Shown here piece by piece: positions 26,008-35,270 of a stretch of 64,000 nucleotides of DNA. A program made the position numbers and the translations under genes. The notes beneath the pieces are model-generated. The model made no database searches. It saw nothing but the letters and a program-made list of their open reading frames with translations, and was not told the origin of the DNA. Numbering within the stretch: the first letter of the stretch is position 1; each line of letters starts with the position of its first letter. Origin of the DNA: an uncultured Ruminococcus sp. (GTDB taxonomy: Bacteria; Bacillota; Clostridia; Oscillospirales; Ruminococcaceae); the NCBI GenBank assembly GCA_910579955.1, contig CAJTWE010000005.1, positions 66,505 through 130,504 of the forward strand. Direction: 5' to 3'.

Positions 26008-26826
26008 TTAGCGTGCTTCTGTAAACACACCAATTTTCCTAAATTTAGTATACCTTTCTTTTAGCAAAAGGTCAATATCTTTTTCGCATTTTTCCGGAAC
26101 AATCTTTGACAAATATTCTTTCATATTCTCAGAAATTTTGTCTAAATCGTTGACTACGTCTGTATCCGACTCGGAAATTATTGATTCTGCTACTCCAAAT
26201 TCTACCATATCCTCAGCAGTTATTCTCAAAACCTCGCAAGCTTCCTGTTCACGAGACGCATCCTTCCAAAGAATGGACGCTGCACCTCTAGGTGAAATAG
26301 GAGTATATAAAGCGTTTTCAAGCATTGCCAGAGCATCACATACACCAAGTGCAAGAGCACCACCGCTTCCGCCTTCGCTAAGTACAATTGAAATGATCGG
26401 TGTTCTGAGCGACATAAACTCTGCAATATTTCTTGCGATCGCCTCACCCTGACCACGCTTTTCAGCTTCTATACCGCAAAACGCACCGGGAGTATCTATA
26501 AAGCAAATAACAGGTCTATGAAACTTCTCTGCTTGACGTGCAAGTCTTAATGCCTTACGATATCCCTCAGGATGCGGCATTGCAAAGTTAGACGCTTTAT
26601 TTTCCTTTATATCTCTGCCCTTTACTTCGGCTATAATTGTAACAGGAGTTCCGCAAAGTCTGCCTATTCCACCAAGAATAGCTCCATCATCGCCCACGCC
26701 TCTGTCTCCATGAAGTTCATAGAAATCCTCAAAAACAAGCGGCAGATAATCACGAATAGTCGGTCGTGTTTTATCATGAACAATAGCCATTCGTTCCCAT
26801 GCTGTTCTTGTATTAGTTCTTTTCAT
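26008..26826 (-). CDS. accA: Acetyl-CoA carboxylase carboxyltransferase, alpha subunit
   Basis: 272 residues from the ATG at 26826, which has AGGAGG nine bases upstream (inside the accD end). Together with AccD transfers the carboxyl group from carboxybiotin to acetyl-CoA. Motifs: ELHGDRGVGDDGAILGGIG, FAMPHPEGYRKALRL, PVICFIDTPGAFCGIEAEKRGQGEAIA, LSEGGSGGALALGV and YTPISPRGAASILWKD. Slightly shorter than the 310-320 residues of Proteobacterial AccA. Four bases separate it from accD. Confidence 0.95.
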   Translation of the reverse strand: MKRTNTRTAWERMAIVHDKTRPTIRDYLPLVFEDFYELHGDRGVGDDGAILGGIGRLCGTPVTIIAEVKGRDIKENKASNFAMPHPEGYRKALRLARQAEKFHRPVICFIDTPGAFCGIEAEKRGQGEAIARNIAEFMSLRTPIISIVLSEGGSGGALALGVCDALAMLENALYTPISPRGAASILWKDASREQEACEVLRITAEDMVEFGVAESIISESDTDVVNDLDKISENMKEYLSKIVPEKCEKDIDLLLKERYTKFRKIGVFTEAR

Positions 26827-26830
26827 TACT

Positions 26831-27688
26831 TCACACCTCCTGCTTTTTTGGCTCTGCATTATAACCATGAAGCTTGAGCAAGTGAGAAAGTACGCTGCGC
26901 ATCTTATTGCGTCTTACGATCATATCAACAAAGCCATGCTCCAACTGAAATTCTGCAAGCTGGAAGTCATCTGGCAAATGCTGCTTTATAGTACCTTCAA
27001 TAACACGTCTGCCTGCAAAGCCAATAAGCACCTTAGGCTCAGCTATTATAATATCACCAAGCGACGCAAAGGAGGCTGTTACACCGCCTGTGGTCGGATC
27101 GGTCATTACTGTTATGTAAAGCTGTCCGGCTTCATTGTGCTTCTGCACAGCGGCAGAGGTTTTAGCCATCTGCATAAGAGATATGATACCCTCCTGCATT
27201 CTTGCACCGCCCGAAGCTGTAAATGCAACTACAGGAAGACTATTCTCTGCTGCATATTCAAAAGCACGTGTAATTTTTTCACCTACAACGCTGCCCATTG
27301 ACGCCATCATAAAGTGTGAATCCATAACTATCAGGACAGTACGGCTTCCCTTTATAGTACACATACCGGTAATTACTGCATCGTTCATGCCGGTCTTTTT
27401 CTTCAAATCCGTAACCTTTTGAGCATAATCCGGAAATTTTAAAGGGTCGGCACTACAAAGATCTTTGTCAAACTCCTCAAATGAACCTGCATCGGCAGTT
27501 ACTGATATTCTTTCAGCAGCTGTCAGTCTGGCATGATACTGACAGCTAGGACAAATCTTTCCAAGCTCTGCCATTTTCTGTTTAGTCATAGATGCTCCGC
27601 AGCGTGGACATTTAAACATAGGAACTGCGGGAGCCTGTTCGTCACCGTTAAAACGCTTTGTGACCGTTTTAAACAAATCTTCTAACAT
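26831..27688 (-). CDS. accD: Acetyl-CoA carboxylase carboxyltransferase, beta subunit
   Basis: 285 residues. N-terminal zinc ribbon C-P-R-C ... C-P-S-C (residues about 25-47), then the crotonase-like core with GMNDAVITGMCTIKG, FTASGGARMQEGIISLMQM and DPTTGGVTASFASLGD. Partner of AccA, encoded immediately downstream. The last codons carry the RBS of accA. Confidence 0.95.
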   Translation of the reverse strand: MLEDLFKTVTKRFNGDEQAPAVPMFKCPRCGASMTKQKMAELGKICPSCQYHARLTAAERISVTADAGSFEEFDKDLCSADPLKFPDYAQKVTDLKKKTGMNDAVITGMCTIKGSRTVLIVMDSHFMMASMGSVVGEKITRAFEYAAENSLPVVAFTASGGARMQEGIISLMQMAKTSAAVQKHNEAGQLYITVMTDPTTGGVTASFASLGDIIIAEPKVLIGFAGRRVIEGTIKQHLPDDFQLAEFQLEHGFVDMIVRRNKMRSVLSHLLKLHGYNAEPKKQEV

Positions 27689-27739
27689 ATCGTATCACCA
27701 CATTACAGCTGCTATAAGCAGTCTGCTTTTTTCCTTACC

Positions 27740-29098
27740 TTATGATTTTTTTAACTGGTCCAAATAAGACATCAAGAAAGCGTTGTCATAATCGCCTTCT
27801 TCAAATTTCTGATTTTTAAGTAGTCGGAGCTGAAAATCTATATTCGTATCAATGCCTTCAACAATGAATTCTGCAAGAGCCAGACGCATTTTCATAATTG
27901 CCTCACGTCTCGTAGGCGCATGGACAATAAGCTTGGCTATCATTGAATCATAGTAAGGCGGAATGGTATATCCTTGATATACTGCACTGTCGATACGAAC
28001 TCCTGGGCCGCCTGGAATGTAGAGGGAACGTATAGTTCCGGGGGACGGACGGAAATCAAGATCCGGATTTTCAGCGTTTATACGGCATTCGATAGAATGA
28101 CCTGTAAGCTTTATGTCCTCCTGTACAAAAGGAAGTTTTTCACCCTGAGCTATTTTCAGCTGCATCTGTACAAGGTCAATGCCCGTTACAAATTCAGTTA
28201 CTGGGTGTTCCACCTGAATACGTGTATTCATCTCCATGAAGTAGAAGTTTCTCTCATGATCCACAAGAAATTCTATTGTGCCTGCATTGCAATATCCTGC
28301 TGCTTTAGCAGCCTTTACGGCAGCCTCCTGCATTCTCTGACGCAGATCATCTGTCATAAGCGGACTTGGACTTTCTTCAAGAACCTTCTGGTTGCGGCGC
28401 TGCATACTGCAATCACGTTCACCAAGAGCAACTGTATTGCCAAACGAATCCGCCAATATCTGTATTTCCACATGATGAGGTCCTACGATAAGCTTTTCAA
28501 GATAAACTTCATCATTGCCAAAGAACTTTCCTGCTTCGTCCTTTGCAAGCGCTATCTGCTTTTCAAGCTGGTCTTCGCTGTCAATTCTTCTTATACCTCT
28601 TCCGCCGCCGCCTGCCGACGCTTTTACAAGTACAGGATAGCCGATCTCAGCAGCAATTCTCTTTGCATCTTCAAGTGTTTCAACAACACCGTCTGAACCG
28701 GGTATAACAGGCACTCCCGCAGCTTTCATAGTTTCCTTTGCACGTGCCTTATCTCCAAGCATTGAAATGGATTCAGGAGAAGGACCTATAAAGGTTATTC
28801 CGTGTTCCCTGCAAAGCTCTGCAAATTCTGCACTTTCTGACAAAAATCCGAATCCGGGATGAATTGCATCCGCACCTGTGTTTTCACAAGCAGCGATAAG
28901 TGCTCTCATATTAAGGTAACTGTCTTTTGTAGCAGCAGGGCCTATGCAGACAGATTCATCTGCTATCTTTGAGTGAAGTGCAGATCTGTCTGCTGTAGAA
29001 TATACCGTTACATTGTGAAGTCCAAGTTCACGGCAAGCACGGATTATTCTTACTGCAATTTCGCCTCGATTGGCGATCAAAACTTTACTGAAACTCAT
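27740..29098 (-). CDS. accC: Acetyl-CoA carboxylase, biotin carboxylase subunit
   Basis: 452 residues from the ATG at 29098 (MSFSKVLIANRGEIAVRI), preceded by AAGGAAG. ATP-grasp enzyme that carboxylates biotin on AccB. Motifs: IHPGFGFLSESAEFA, ASAGGGGRGIRR (glycine-rich ATP loop), ERDCSMQRRNQKVLEE, FMEMNTRIQVEHPVTE. Size and motifs are standard. 13 bases after fabZ. Confidence 0.96.
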   Translation of the reverse strand: MSFSKVLIANRGEIAVRIIRACRELGLHNVTVYSTADRSALHSKIADESVCIGPAATKDSYLNMRALIAACENTGADAIHPGFGFLSESAEFAELCREHGITFIGPSPESISMLGDKARAKETMKAAGVPVIPGSDGVVETLEDAKRIAAEIGYPVLVKASAGGGGRGIRRIDSEDQLEKQIALAKDEAGKFFGNDEVYLEKLIVGPHHVEIQILADSFGNTVALGERDCSMQRRNQKVLEESPSPLMTDDLRQRMQEAAVKAAKAAGYCNAGTIEFLVDHERNFYFMEMNTRIQVEHPVTEFVTGIDLVQMQLKIAQGEKLPFVQEDIKLTGHSIECRINAENPDLDFRPSPGTIRSLYIPGGPGVRIDSAVYQGYTIPPYYDSMIAKLIVHAPTRREAIMKMRLALAEFIVEGIDTNIDFQLRLLKNQKFEEGDYDNAFLMSYLDQLKKS

Positions 29099-29111
29099 AA
29101 TCCCTGCTTCC

Positions 29112-29549
29112 TTACTTTTCAACTGCAAATTTTATCTCACAGGTAACAGCCTTCTTGCCATCAACGGAAGCAACTGCTTTGCCTACACCGATAGGGCCTC
29201 TCTGGCTAATGATCTCAACTTCAAGGTCAAGAACATCTCCCGGTACTACCTGACGGCGGAATTTTACCTTATCTATACCTGCAAAAAGTGCAATTTTTCC
29301 CTTGAATTCAGGCTGTGAAAGAATACATACCGCACCTGCCTGAGCAAGCATTTCAACCATGAGTACACCTGGTGTTACAGGCTTTTCCGGGAAGTGTCCC
29401 TTAAACCAGTAGTCGTCTTCTCTCATATATTTACGTGCAACAACACGGCTGCCTTCTTCCATTTCAAGGACTTCATCTATAAGCAGGAACGGATCACGAT
29501 GAGGAATGATCTCCATGATCTGCTCTCTGTTCATCAAAACCTCTGCCAT
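29112..29549 (-). CDS. fabZ: (3R)-hydroxyacyl-ACP dehydratase
   Basis: 145 residues, hot-dog fold. Catalytic His17 in IIPHRDPFLLID and Glu in FKGHFPEKPVTPGVLMVEMLAQ, which with the PGVL turn defines FabZ (not FabA). Dehydrates hydroxyacyl-ACP in each elongation cycle. Sits between accB and accC, the usual order in Clostridia. Confidence 0.95.
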   Translation of the reverse strand: MAEVLMNREQIMEIIPHRDPFLLIDEVLEMEEGSRVVARKYMREDDYWFKGHFPEKPVTPGVLMVEMLAQAGAVCILSQPEFKGKIALFAGIDKVKFRRQVVPGDVLDLEVEIISQRGPIGVGKAVASVDGKKAVTCEIKFAVEK

Positions 29550-29570
29550 ATTCTAAAACCTCCTGTCTGT

Positions 29571-30035
29571 TTAGCGAATACGCATAATAGGCTGGTCATA
29601 TTCTACTGCCTCGCCATTTGAAACAAGTATCTCTTCTACAACGCCGTCGAAGTCACTTGTGACCTCATTCATGAGCTTCATAGATTCAATGATCATCAGT
29701 ACATCGCCCTTTTTGACAGTATCGCCTACCTTTACATAAGGTGGCTCGTCCGGTGACGCTGCTGCATAGAAAGTTCCCACAATTGGAGCTTTTACAATAT
29801 TTCCTGCTGGAATCTCTTCGTGTTCAGGCATCTCCTGAATCTCTGCCTGTACTGACGGTACGGCAGTCTGCACTACAGGTACACCAGCAGAAACAGCAGA
29901 CTGAACCACTTGAACTGACTGCGGTGCAGCACCGGCAATAAGAAGTTCGCCGTCATCTGTCTTTATTTTGATTTTTTCAAGCTTATACTCTGAAACGGCT
30001 TTTGCAAGCTCTTTTATTTCATCAATAGTATACAT
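29571..30035 (-). CDS. accB: Biotin carboxyl carrier protein of acetyl-CoA carboxylase
   Basis: 154 residues. N-terminal helix, Ala/Val/Pro/Gln-rich flexible linker (about 36-80), C-terminal biotinyl domain. Biotin is expected on Lys120 in IIESMKLMNEV, the BCCP form of the motif. Biotinylated presumably by the ligase encoded at 45288. Confidence 0.95.
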   Translation of the reverse strand: MYTIDEIKELAKAVSEYKLEKIKIKTDDGELLIAGAAPQSVQVVQSAVSAGVPVVQTAVPSVQAEIQEMPEHEEIPAGNIVKAPIVGTFYAAASPDEPPYVKVGDTVKKGDVLMIIESMKLMNEVTSDFDGVVEEILVSNGEAVEYDQPIMRIR

Positions 30036-30047
30036 CTCTATTCTCCT

Positions 30048-31286
30048 TTAGTCTTCGATCTTCTTGAAGCAAAGTGTAGCATTATGTCCGCCAAAGCCCA
30101 GCGAATTTGAAAGAGCAGCCTTTACAGGCATTTCAACAGAGCCATCTGTACAGTAATCAAGGTCACATTCCTCATCAGGTGTTGCAAAGCCGATAGTCTG
30201 ATGAATGAAATCATTCTTGATAGACAGAGCTGAAACAATAGCTTCCACTGCACCTGTACCTCCAAGCATATGACCGGTCATGGACTTTGTAGAATTTATC
30301 TTCACCTTACGTGCATTTTCTTCGCCGAGAGCAATCTTTATCGCATGTGTCTCATACTTGTCGTTAAGACCTGTTGAAGTACCATGAGCATTTATATATG
30401 TGATATCCTCCGCAGACAGACCAGCTTCTTCGTAAGCATTCTTCATTGCTCTTGCAGCAGCTTCACATTCAGGTGAAGGAGATGTCATATGGTAAGCATC
30501 ACAAGTTGCACCATAGCCTGCAAGTTCGCAATAAATCTTAGCGCCTCTTGCCTTTGCGTGTTCATATTCCTCAAGCATAAGAACACCTGCACCCTCGCCC
30601 AATACAAAACCGCTTCTGTTCTTGTCAAATGGAGTAGATGCCTTTGCAGGGTCGGTTTCACGTGTAAGCGCTTTCATTGTTTTAAATCCACCGATTGTAA
30701 ATTCTGTTACAGTGGACTCAGTTCCGCCGCAGAGACAAGCATCCAAATAGCCGTCCTTTATCTTACGAAACGCCTCGCCAATGGCATGAGTTGATGAAGC
30801 ACAAGCTGTTACAGTAGCAAAGTTGTCACCTCTAAAGCCTGTCTTCATAGCGATCTCACCGGCTGCCATATTAGAGATCATCATAGGAACGAAAAACGGA
30901 GATATTCTGTTCGGGCCTTTTTCCAGATACTTTTTATGTTCCTGCTGTGTCATTTCAAGACCGCCGATACCGCAGCCGATAATAACACCGCATCTGTATA
31001 CGTCAAGATCCTTCATATCGCTTCCGCAGTCAGCAACAGCCTGTTTTGCAGAGGCAACGGCAAACTGTGTGAAACGCTCCATATGACGAATATCCTTTTT
31101 ATCGCAGTAAACAGTAGGGTCAAAATCACGTACAATACCTGCAACGCTTACACCTACCTCTGTTGTGTCAAAGCTATCAATTGTAGAGATACCGAGTTTT
31201 CCCGCCTTAACATTTTCCCAAAAGCTTTCGATGTCACAGCCAAGAGGATTTACAGTACCCATACCGGTAATAACTACTCTTCTCAT
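30048..31286 (-). CDS. fabF: Beta-ketoacyl-ACP synthase II
   Basis: 412 residues from the ATG at 31286 (MRRVVITGMGTVNPLG), with GGAG nine bases upstream; a GTG six codons earlier overlaps that site. Condenses malonyl-ACP with acyl-ACP. Catalytic triad Cys-His-His: Cys in TVTACASSTHAIGEAF, His in INAHGTSTGLND and His in KSMTGHMLGGTGAVEA. Thiolase fold complete. Confidence 0.96.
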   Translation of the reverse strand: MRRVVITGMGTVNPLGCDIESFWENVKAGKLGISTIDSFDTTEVGVSVAGIVRDFDPTVYCDKKDIRHMERFTQFAVASAKQAVADCGSDMKDLDVYRCGVIIGCGIGGLEMTQQEHKKYLEKGPNRISPFFVPMMISNMAAGEIAMKTGFRGDNFATVTACASSTHAIGEAFRKIKDGYLDACLCGGTESTVTEFTIGGFKTMKALTRETDPAKASTPFDKNRSGFVLGEGAGVLMLEEYEHAKARGAKIYCELAGYGATCDAYHMTSPSPECEAAARAMKNAYEEAGLSAEDITYINAHGTSTGLNDKYETHAIKIALGEENARKVKINSTKSMTGHMLGGTGAVEAIVSALSIKNDFIHQTIGFATPDEECDLDYCTDGSVEMPVKAALSNSLGFGGHNATLCFKKIED

Positions 31287-31359
31287 ATATTTTTTCTCCG
31301 CCACATAAATCTGTGGCAGACTCCTTTCCGATTAAATGAATATATATTTTTTTATTTCA

Positions 31360-32100
31360 TCACATCATCAGACCGCCTGATATTTCAATAGTCTGACCTG
31401 TTACATAGCTTGCATCTGATGAACAAAGGAATGATACAACGCTTGCGATCTCCTCAGGATCACCATAACGTCCCATTGCAACAAGACCAAGCATTTTATC
31501 TCTCTGCTCATCTGTGAGAGCGTCTGTCATTGGAGTTTTAATAAAGCCGGGGGCTACAGCGTTTACTGTAATACCTCTTGAGCCAAGCTCCTTTGCAGCA
31601 GTCTTTGTCATACCAACTATAGCAGCCTTAGAAGCTGAATAGTTCATCTGTCCCGGATTTCCGTAAAGACCCGCAACAGAGGCAAGACTTACGATGCTGC
31701 CGTGCTTCTGTCGAAGCATTACCGCACCGACAAGCTTTATCATATTGAAAACACTCTTCTGATTTACAGCAATAACTGCATCATACTGTGCTTCTGACAT
31801 TCTGAGAAGCAGTCCATCCTTTGTAATACCTGCATTATTTACAAGAGCGTCTATGCTGCCAAAGCTTGCCTTGACAGATTTTACCATTTCCTCGCACTGA
31901 GCATAATCTGCAACATTTGCTGCAAAAAGCTCTGCCTTTACACCAAAGCTGCGGCAAGTTTTTGCAACCTTTTCTGCATTTGCCTTATCATTATCACTTG
32001 GAAAGTGATTTATAGCAATATCATAGCCATCCTTTGCAAGACGTTCTGCTATACATGCGCCTATTCCCTGAGAAGCTCCTGTTATAAGTGCTGTAGCCAT
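31360..32100 (-). CDS. fabG: 3-Oxoacyl-ACP reductase
   Basis: 246 residues, classical short-chain dehydrogenase. NADPH-binding ALITGASQGIGACIAERLA at the N-terminus, NNAGITKDGLLLRM, Ser in VSLASVAG and Tyr-x3-Lys in NYSASKAAIVGMTK, PGFIKTPMTDAL. Reduces 3-oxoacyl-ACP in elongation. RBS AAAGGAG. Confidence 0.95.
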   Translation of the reverse strand: MATALITGASQGIGACIAERLAKDGYDIAINHFPSDNDKANAEKVAKTCRSFGVKAELFAANVADYAQCEEMVKSVKASFGSIDALVNNAGITKDGLLLRMSEAQYDAVIAVNQKSVFNMIKLVGAVMLRQKHGSIVSLASVAGLYGNPGQMNYSASKAAIVGMTKTAAKELGSRGITVNAVAPGFIKTPMTDALTDEQRDKMLGLVAMGRYGDPEEIASVVSFLCSSDASYVTGQTIEISGGLMM

Positions 32101-32120
32101 TTTATGTTTCTCCTTTCAAG

Positions 32121-33047
32121 TTATCTGCCCAGAAGCTTTTCAGCCTGAGACATCATTTCCTCGATCACGTCCTTACATGGACGAATATCTTTTATCATAC
32201 CTGCAATAAGTCCGCACAGGAATGAGCCTTCGTCGACATTGCCATCAACAGCAGCCTTACGCAGTGAACCAACTGTCAGTGCCTCGAAATCCTCCGGCGG
32301 TGCAGCATTTTTCTCCATCTCTTGAAGTTTCTTTGTATACTTTGTCTTTACGCTTCTGCATGGGCTTCCTGAATAAAAGCCTGTGATCTGGTTGTCGGTA
32401 TCCTTAGCCTTTACAACAAGATTCTTGTAATTCTCGTGGATCTGGCATTCCTCTGTTGCAAGGAAGCGTGTGCCGATCTGTACGCCCTCTGCTCCCAGCA
32501 TGAATGAAGCTGCAATTCCTCTGCCGTCTGCAATACCGCCTGCTGCAATAACAGGAATTTCAACAGCGTCAACAACCTGTGGAACAAGGCACATAGTAGT
32601 ATTCATGCCGATATGACCGCCAGACTCTGTACCCTCAGCAATAACAGCATCTGCACCGCTTCTTTCCATACGCTTTGCAAGTGCTACAGATGGAACTACC
32701 GGAACTACCTTGATACCGGCATTCTTCCAAGCTTCCATATATTTACCAGGATTTCCTGCACCTGTTGTTATCATAGGAACTTTCTCATCAATAACAAGCT
32801 GTGCAAGATCCTCAGCATTCGGGCTCATAAGCATAATATTCACTCCGAATGTCTTATCGCCTACCTTAGACTTACATATTCTTATCTGCTCACGAAGATA
32901 ATCAATAGGTGCACTTCCGCCTGCGATAATTCCGCAGCCGCCTGCATTTGTAACAGCTGCTGCAAGTGTACTCTCTGCTATCCAAGCCATACCGCCCTGA
33001 AGCAAAGGATACTTACATCCCAGCAGTTCTGTGATCCTTGTTTTCAT
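32121..33047 (-). CDS. fabK: Enoyl-ACP reductase II (FMN)
   Basis: 308 residues. TIM-barrel flavoprotein of the FabK/nitronate monooxygenase superfamily: KYPLLQGGMAWIAESTLAAAV at the start, GVNIMLMSP, AEGTESGGHIG, VIAAGGIADGRGIAASFMLGAEGVQ and GTRFLATEECQIHENYK. Its place in the fab operon identifies it as the enoyl reductase of this organism; no FabI is seen in the window. Confidence 0.94.
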   Translation of the reverse strand: MKTRITELLGCKYPLLQGGMAWIAESTLAAAVTNAGGCGIIAGGSAPIDYLREQIRICKSKVGDKTFGVNIMLMSPNAEDLAQLVIDEKVPMITTGAGNPGKYMEAWKNAGIKVVPVVPSVALAKRMERSGADAVIAEGTESGGHIGMNTTMCLVPQVVDAVEIPVIAAGGIADGRGIAASFMLGAEGVQIGTRFLATEECQIHENYKNLVVKAKDTDNQITGFYSGSPCRSVKTKYTKKLQEMEKNAAPPEDFEALTVGSLRKAAVDGNVDEGSFLCGLIAGMIKDIRPCKDVIEEMMSQAEKLLGR

Positions 33048-33097
33048 AATGTTTTCCTTTCTCCGTTATCGGATATTTATGGTGAATATTTTAGATT

Positions 33098-34108
33098 TTA
33101 GTATTCCATGATTATAGCAGCATAAGTAAGACCTGCGCCAAAGCCTACAAGACAGATCTTGTCTCCACGCTTTATTTCGCCTGAGCGAACTGCCTCATCA
33201 AGAGCGATCGGTATAGACGCACTTGATGTATTGCCGTGATTTTCAATATTTACAACAGCCTTTTCCATAGGCAGCTTCATATTTTTCATTGCAGTTTCAA
33301 TAATGCGTATATTTGCTTGATGCGGAACTATCTTATCAAGCTGACAAAGTTCAAAGTCTATCTTATCCGCAGCTGCCTTTGCTGCCTTAGGCATTGCCTG
33401 AGTAGCAAAACGATAAACTTCCTTGCCATCCTGCTTCATGCCATAATAATATTTTCCTTCCGGTGCGGCATCGAAATCATGCCATTGCTTTGATGCCATA
33501 TTATCATCAATAAAAGGTGATTTCGGCAATGCGCTCTTTGCAAAAAGGAATTTAGCTCCTGTTCCATCAGCGCCCAGGTGACTTGAATAGAGTGCGTCTT
33601 CTTTATATTCAACAACTGCTGCCGCTGCACCGTCTCCAAACAAGATACATGAAGAGCGATCTTCATAATTTGTGATACGTGAAAGCTGTTCATTGGCAAT
33701 TACCAAAGCATATTTTGAAGAAGGCTCTGTTTTCAAGAAACGGTGTGCCATGTCCATAGCATACACAAATCCGGAGCAAGCAGCATTCAAATCAAAGCAG
33801 GCTGCATTCACTGCGCCCGTTTCACGCTGAATAATACAAGACACGGATGGTGTACAGTAATCCTGTGTGATGGTAGTATCAATGATAAGTGCTATTTCGG
33901 CTGGATCAATATTTGCAGCTTCAATCGCAGATTTTGCCGCCTGTGCGCCCATATACCATGTGGGCTCTCCTATTGCAACACATCTTTCGCTTATACCAGT
34001 ACGTGTACGGATCCATTCGTCATTTGTTTCAATAAATTGGGTTAAGCCGTCATTAGTAAGCTTGCCCTCCGGCGAAAAGCTGCCGGTCCCTAAAATGTGA
34101 AGGCCCAT
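33098..34108 (-). CDS. fabH: Beta-ketoacyl-ACP synthase III
   Basis: 336 residues. Starts fatty-acid synthesis by condensing acetyl-CoA (or branched acyl-CoA) with malonyl-ACP. Catalytic Cys111 in LNAACSGFVYAMD, His in PHQANIRIIE and Asn in ENHGNTSSASIP; substrate-entry motif DEWIRTRTGISER. RBS GGAGGAATTTTTCC. First gene of the minus-strand operon of ten genes. Confidence 0.96.
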   Translation of the reverse strand: MGLHILGTGSFSPEGKLTNDGLTQFIETNDEWIRTRTGISERCVAIGEPTWYMGAQAAKSAIEAANIDPAEIALIIDTTITQDYCTPSVSCIIQRETGAVNAACFDLNAACSGFVYAMDMAHRFLKTEPSSKYALVIANEQLSRITNYEDRSSCILFGDGAAAAVVEYKEDALYSSHLGADGTGAKFLFAKSALPKSPFIDDNMASKQWHDFDAAPEGKYYYGMKQDGKEVYRFATQAMPKAAKAAADKIDFELCQLDKIVPHQANIRIIETAMKNMKLPMEKAVVNIENHGNTSSASIPIALDEAVRSGEIKRGDKICLVGFGAGLTYAAIIMEY

Positions 34109-34211
34109 GGAAAAATTCCTCCGTTCCTATTGTGTTTATTTGGATTTTGTGATATGATTAGAAAAGCAGGGATAGAAGTAATATCCTCTGCCGGAAATCA
34201 AACACTTTTAT

Positions 34212-34240
34212 ATTATACAATATTTAGGTGACTTTTGCAA
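34212..34240 (-). promoter_or_regulatory. Promoter of the fab/acc operon
   Basis: Minus strand TTGCAA (34235-34240), 17-base spacer, TATAAT (34212-34217). The fabH start lies about 100 bases downstream. Confidence 0.85.
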
Positions 34241-34260
34241 TGATAAAGCACACTTTTTTC

Positions 34261-34301
34261 TGTGAATTTTCAAGGTTTCGTGTTCCTTGCACAAATTCAC
34301 A
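34261..34301. promoter_or_regulatory. Long inverted repeat between fabH and fabD
   Basis: TGTGAATTT (34261-34269) pairs with AAATTCACA (34293-34301), and inside it CAAGG (34271-34275) pairs with CCTTG (34285-34289), around a 9-base centre. Upstream of the fabH -35 and in front of fabD. Could be an operator for both directions or a hairpin; it does not match the FapR or FabT consensus I know. Confidence 0.6.
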
Positions 34302-34361
34302 CACATTTAGATAGTGATTTTGCACAATTCACCGATAAAAGCAGAAAGGACTTAACTTTTT

Positions 34362-35270
34362 ATGACAATTTCTCTCTTTTCAGGACAAGGCTCACAGTAC
34401 ACAGGAATGGGCATGGACCTCTTAAATGCAGATCCTTCCCTCGGTTTTATTTACGACACTGCTTCTGATATTCTGGGCTTTGATCTTAAAAATGTAATCG
34501 CTGAAAGCGATGCGGAAACACTCTCTAGAACTATCTACGCTCAGCCTGCAATCATGGCTACATCTCTCGTATGCCTTGAGGCTGCAAAAAAACGTGGATT
34601 TGAGTTTGGCGGAGTAGCTGGTCATTCACTTGGTGAATACGCTGCTATGGTAGCTTCCGGAATGCTTTCTCTCGAAGACGGCTTCCGTGTCATCAAGGCT
34701 CGTGCTGCTGCTATGGATAAGGCTGCCAAAAATGCAGAAGGAGCAATGTGTGCAATTCTAAAGCTTTCCGCAGAAGATGTTGAAAAGCTCTGCGAAGAGA
34801 TCGACGGCTATGTTGTGCCTGCCAACTACAATTCCACCATTCAGACTGTAATTGCCGGTGAAAAGGCTGCTGTTGCCGCTGCTGCTGAGGCTGCTGCAGC
34901 AAAACGTGCAAGAGCTGTTCCGCTGGCTGTAGCAAGTGCATTCCATACAAAGCTCATGCAGCCTGCTGCCGATGAATTCTATGAAGCCGTAAAGGACGTT
35001 AAATTCAATGAGCCAGCTGTAAAATTCTATTCAAATGTACTTGGCACAAAGCTGACAGACTTTTCTGATATGCCTGCTCTTCTGGCTAAACATATCGTAT
35101 CACCTGTACGCTTTACATCAGAGCTCGCTGAAATGCAGGCTGACGGTTTTGATAACTTTGTAGAATTCGGCCCTAAGAATGTTCTTACAGGTCTTGTAAA
35201 GAAAACATTAAAGGGCGTTGCTGCTAAAAATTGTGAAAGCTGTGAAACACTTGAAGGAGTAATGGCATAA
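34362..35270 (+). CDS. fabD: Malonyl-CoA:ACP transacylase
   Basis: 302 residues. Starts TISLFSGQGSQYTGMGMDL; nucleophile Ser89 in VAGHSLGEYAAM, catalytic His in ASAFHTKLMQPA, and QPAIMATSLVC. Loads malonyl onto ACP. Divergent from the rest of the fab genes, and the first gene of a plus-strand operon with aroE and aroK; its stop shares a base with the aroE start. RBS AGAAAGGA. Confidence 0.95.
   Translation: MTISLFSGQGSQYTGMGMDLLNADPSLGFIYDTASDILGFDLKNVIAESDAETLSRTIYAQPAIMATSLVCLEAAKKRGFEFGGVAGHSLGEYAAMVASGMLSLEDGFRVIKARAAAMDKAAKNAEGAMCAILKLSAEDVEKLCEEIDGYVVPANYNSTIQTVIAGEKAAVAAAAEAAAAKRARAVPLAVASAFHTKLMQPAADEFYEAVKDVKFNEPAVKFYSNVLGTKLTDFSDMPALLAKHIVSPVRFTSELAEMQADGFDNFVEFGPKNVLTGLVKKTLKGVAAKNCESCETLEGVMA

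Noticed and set aside
27974..28696. 240-residue plus-strand ORF
   Set aside because: Antisense to accC; no RBS or family resemblance.
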